Below are positions 5,734-6,050 of a DNA stretch of 6,050 nt, in pieces (the stretch's first letter is position 1; every line of letters begins with the position of its first letter). The translations under genes were made by a program, and so were the position numbers. The stretch is from Propionibacteriaceae bacterium (lineage in GTDB: Bacteria; Actinomycetota; Actinomycetes; Propionibacteriales; Propionibacteriaceae). The stretch lies in assembly GCA_031287505.1 (NCBI GenBank), contig JAITSW010000055.1, positions 1 through 6,050 of the forward strand, in the 5' to 3' direction. The notes under the pieces are model-generated. The model saw only the letters and a program-made list of their open reading frames with translations. It had not been told where the DNA came from and made no database searches.

Positions 5734-5804
5734 CGAAATTTGCGGGAGCGTCCGGGGAAAGCCCCCGCAAACCAGGGGCTTATCAGTTTCCCCGGACGCT
5801 TCGC
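5733..5804 (+). terminator. Long stem-loop with an alternative pairing between SBP-B and the permease
   Basis: AGCGTCCGGGGAAA (5747-5760) pairs perfectly with TTTCCCCGGACGCT (5787-5800). An inner GCCCC (5761-5765) / GGGGC (5775-5779) stem and an outer GCGAA (5733-5737) / TTCGC (5800-5804) match are also possible. An exclusive alternative is TTTGCGGG (5739-5746) with CCCGCAAA (5764-5771), whose loop contains the left arm of the main stem. There is no T-tract. It begins at the last base of the SBP-B stop codon, so it probably protects the SBP mRNA 3' end or limits read-through into the permease gene; a switch between two folds is a further possibility. Confidence 0.7.
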
Positions 5805-5845
5805 AATAACAACCAAGTACTCCCCATGACCCAAGGATGAATTTG

Positions 5846-6050
5846 ATGGCAAACAAGTCGCCAGTGGCTCTCCTAAACGGACGGCAGTTTTTCACTTCCG
5901 AGAATGTCAGCCGTGCTCTGCCTGTTATTTTGGTGCCCACCCTGTTCATCTGGGGCATGGTGACGATTGAGGGTTACGCCTCGAAGTCGAGCCTCATCTC
6001 TATTCTCGTGCTATCTGCCTTTCTGGGACTGGCCGCTTTGGGCCAGACTT
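5846..6050 (+). CDS. ABC-transporter permease (RbsC-like family), N-terminal part
   Basis: Sixty-eight codons are visible before the window ends. ATG 5846 has AAGGA (5833-5837) 8 bases upstream; the in-frame ATG at 5837 overlaps that site and is less likely. A hydrophilic N-terminus of about 23 residues is followed by a first membrane helix (about 24-41, 'ALPVILVPTLFIWGMVTI'), a short polar loop, and a second hydrophobic segment (50-65) ending in 'GLAALGQT'. That ending is typical of the inner-membrane permeases of ribose/simple-sugar importers just before their conserved Gly-Gly-(I/M)-Asp-Leu-Ser stretch, which would lie beyond the edge. Its position directly after SBP-B supports a common importer. 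An ATP-binding subunit is expected nearby but is not in the window. The family call rests on a short region and on context. Confidence 0.8.
   Translation, partial: MANKSPVALLNGRQFFTSENVSRALPVILVPTLFIWGMVTIEGYASKSSLISILVLSAFLGLAALGQT

Noticed and set aside
5614..5958. Minus-strand 114-residue open frame across the SBP-B/permease gap
   Set aside because: It runs through the long stem-loop and overlaps two sense genes; no protein family features are visible.

Overview
The window reads as part of a catabolic and transport locus from a Gram-positive, probably actinobacterial, chromosome. The reasons are moderately high GC with GC-rich third codon positions, lipoprotein-type solute-binding proteins with Ala/Ser/Pro-rich linkers, strong AAGGAGG ribosome-binding sites, and actinobacterial-looking gene families. 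Every supported gene is on the + strand. No RNA gene, CRISPR array or intact mobile element was found.

Layout. (1) 1-326: 3' end of a MaoC/hot-dog-fold dehydratase-like gene. (2) 330-1716: a promoter followed by a lipoprotein solute-binding protein (SBP-A, 431 aa) of the sugar/periplasmic-binding-protein type 1 class. (3) 1717-1823: gap with a strong 16-bp stem-loop. (4) 1824-3936: two hydrolase genes overlapping by 8 nt, a cytoplasmic beta-lactamase-fold serine hydrolase and a cyclase-family (kynurenine-formamidase-like) metal hydrolase. (5) 3937-4323: a 3' gene remnant, tentatively a frameshifted serine-recombinase C-terminus, then a 10-bp inverted repeat. (6) 4324-5733: a second copy of the promoter module driving SBP-B (437 aa), a clear paralogue of SBP-A. 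(7) 5734-5845: gap with a perfect 14-bp stem-loop and a competing alternative pairing. (8) 5846 to the window end: N-terminus of an ABC-transporter permease.

Working together (inference): SBP-B and the permease look like the start of an RbsABC-type importer. SBP-A is an extra binding protein with no permease beside it and may share that importer for a related ligand. The serine hydrolase and the cyclase-family hydrolase lack signal peptides and would act on the imported compound, for example an ester, lactone, cyclic amide or imide. The MaoC-like gene hints at CoA-linked breakdown nearby. The two SBP genes share their promoter spacing, a TTCGGAT/TTCGAA motif pair, RBS context and a downstream hairpin, so they look like a duplicated promoter-plus-gene cassette under common control. 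The ligand cannot be read from the sequence.
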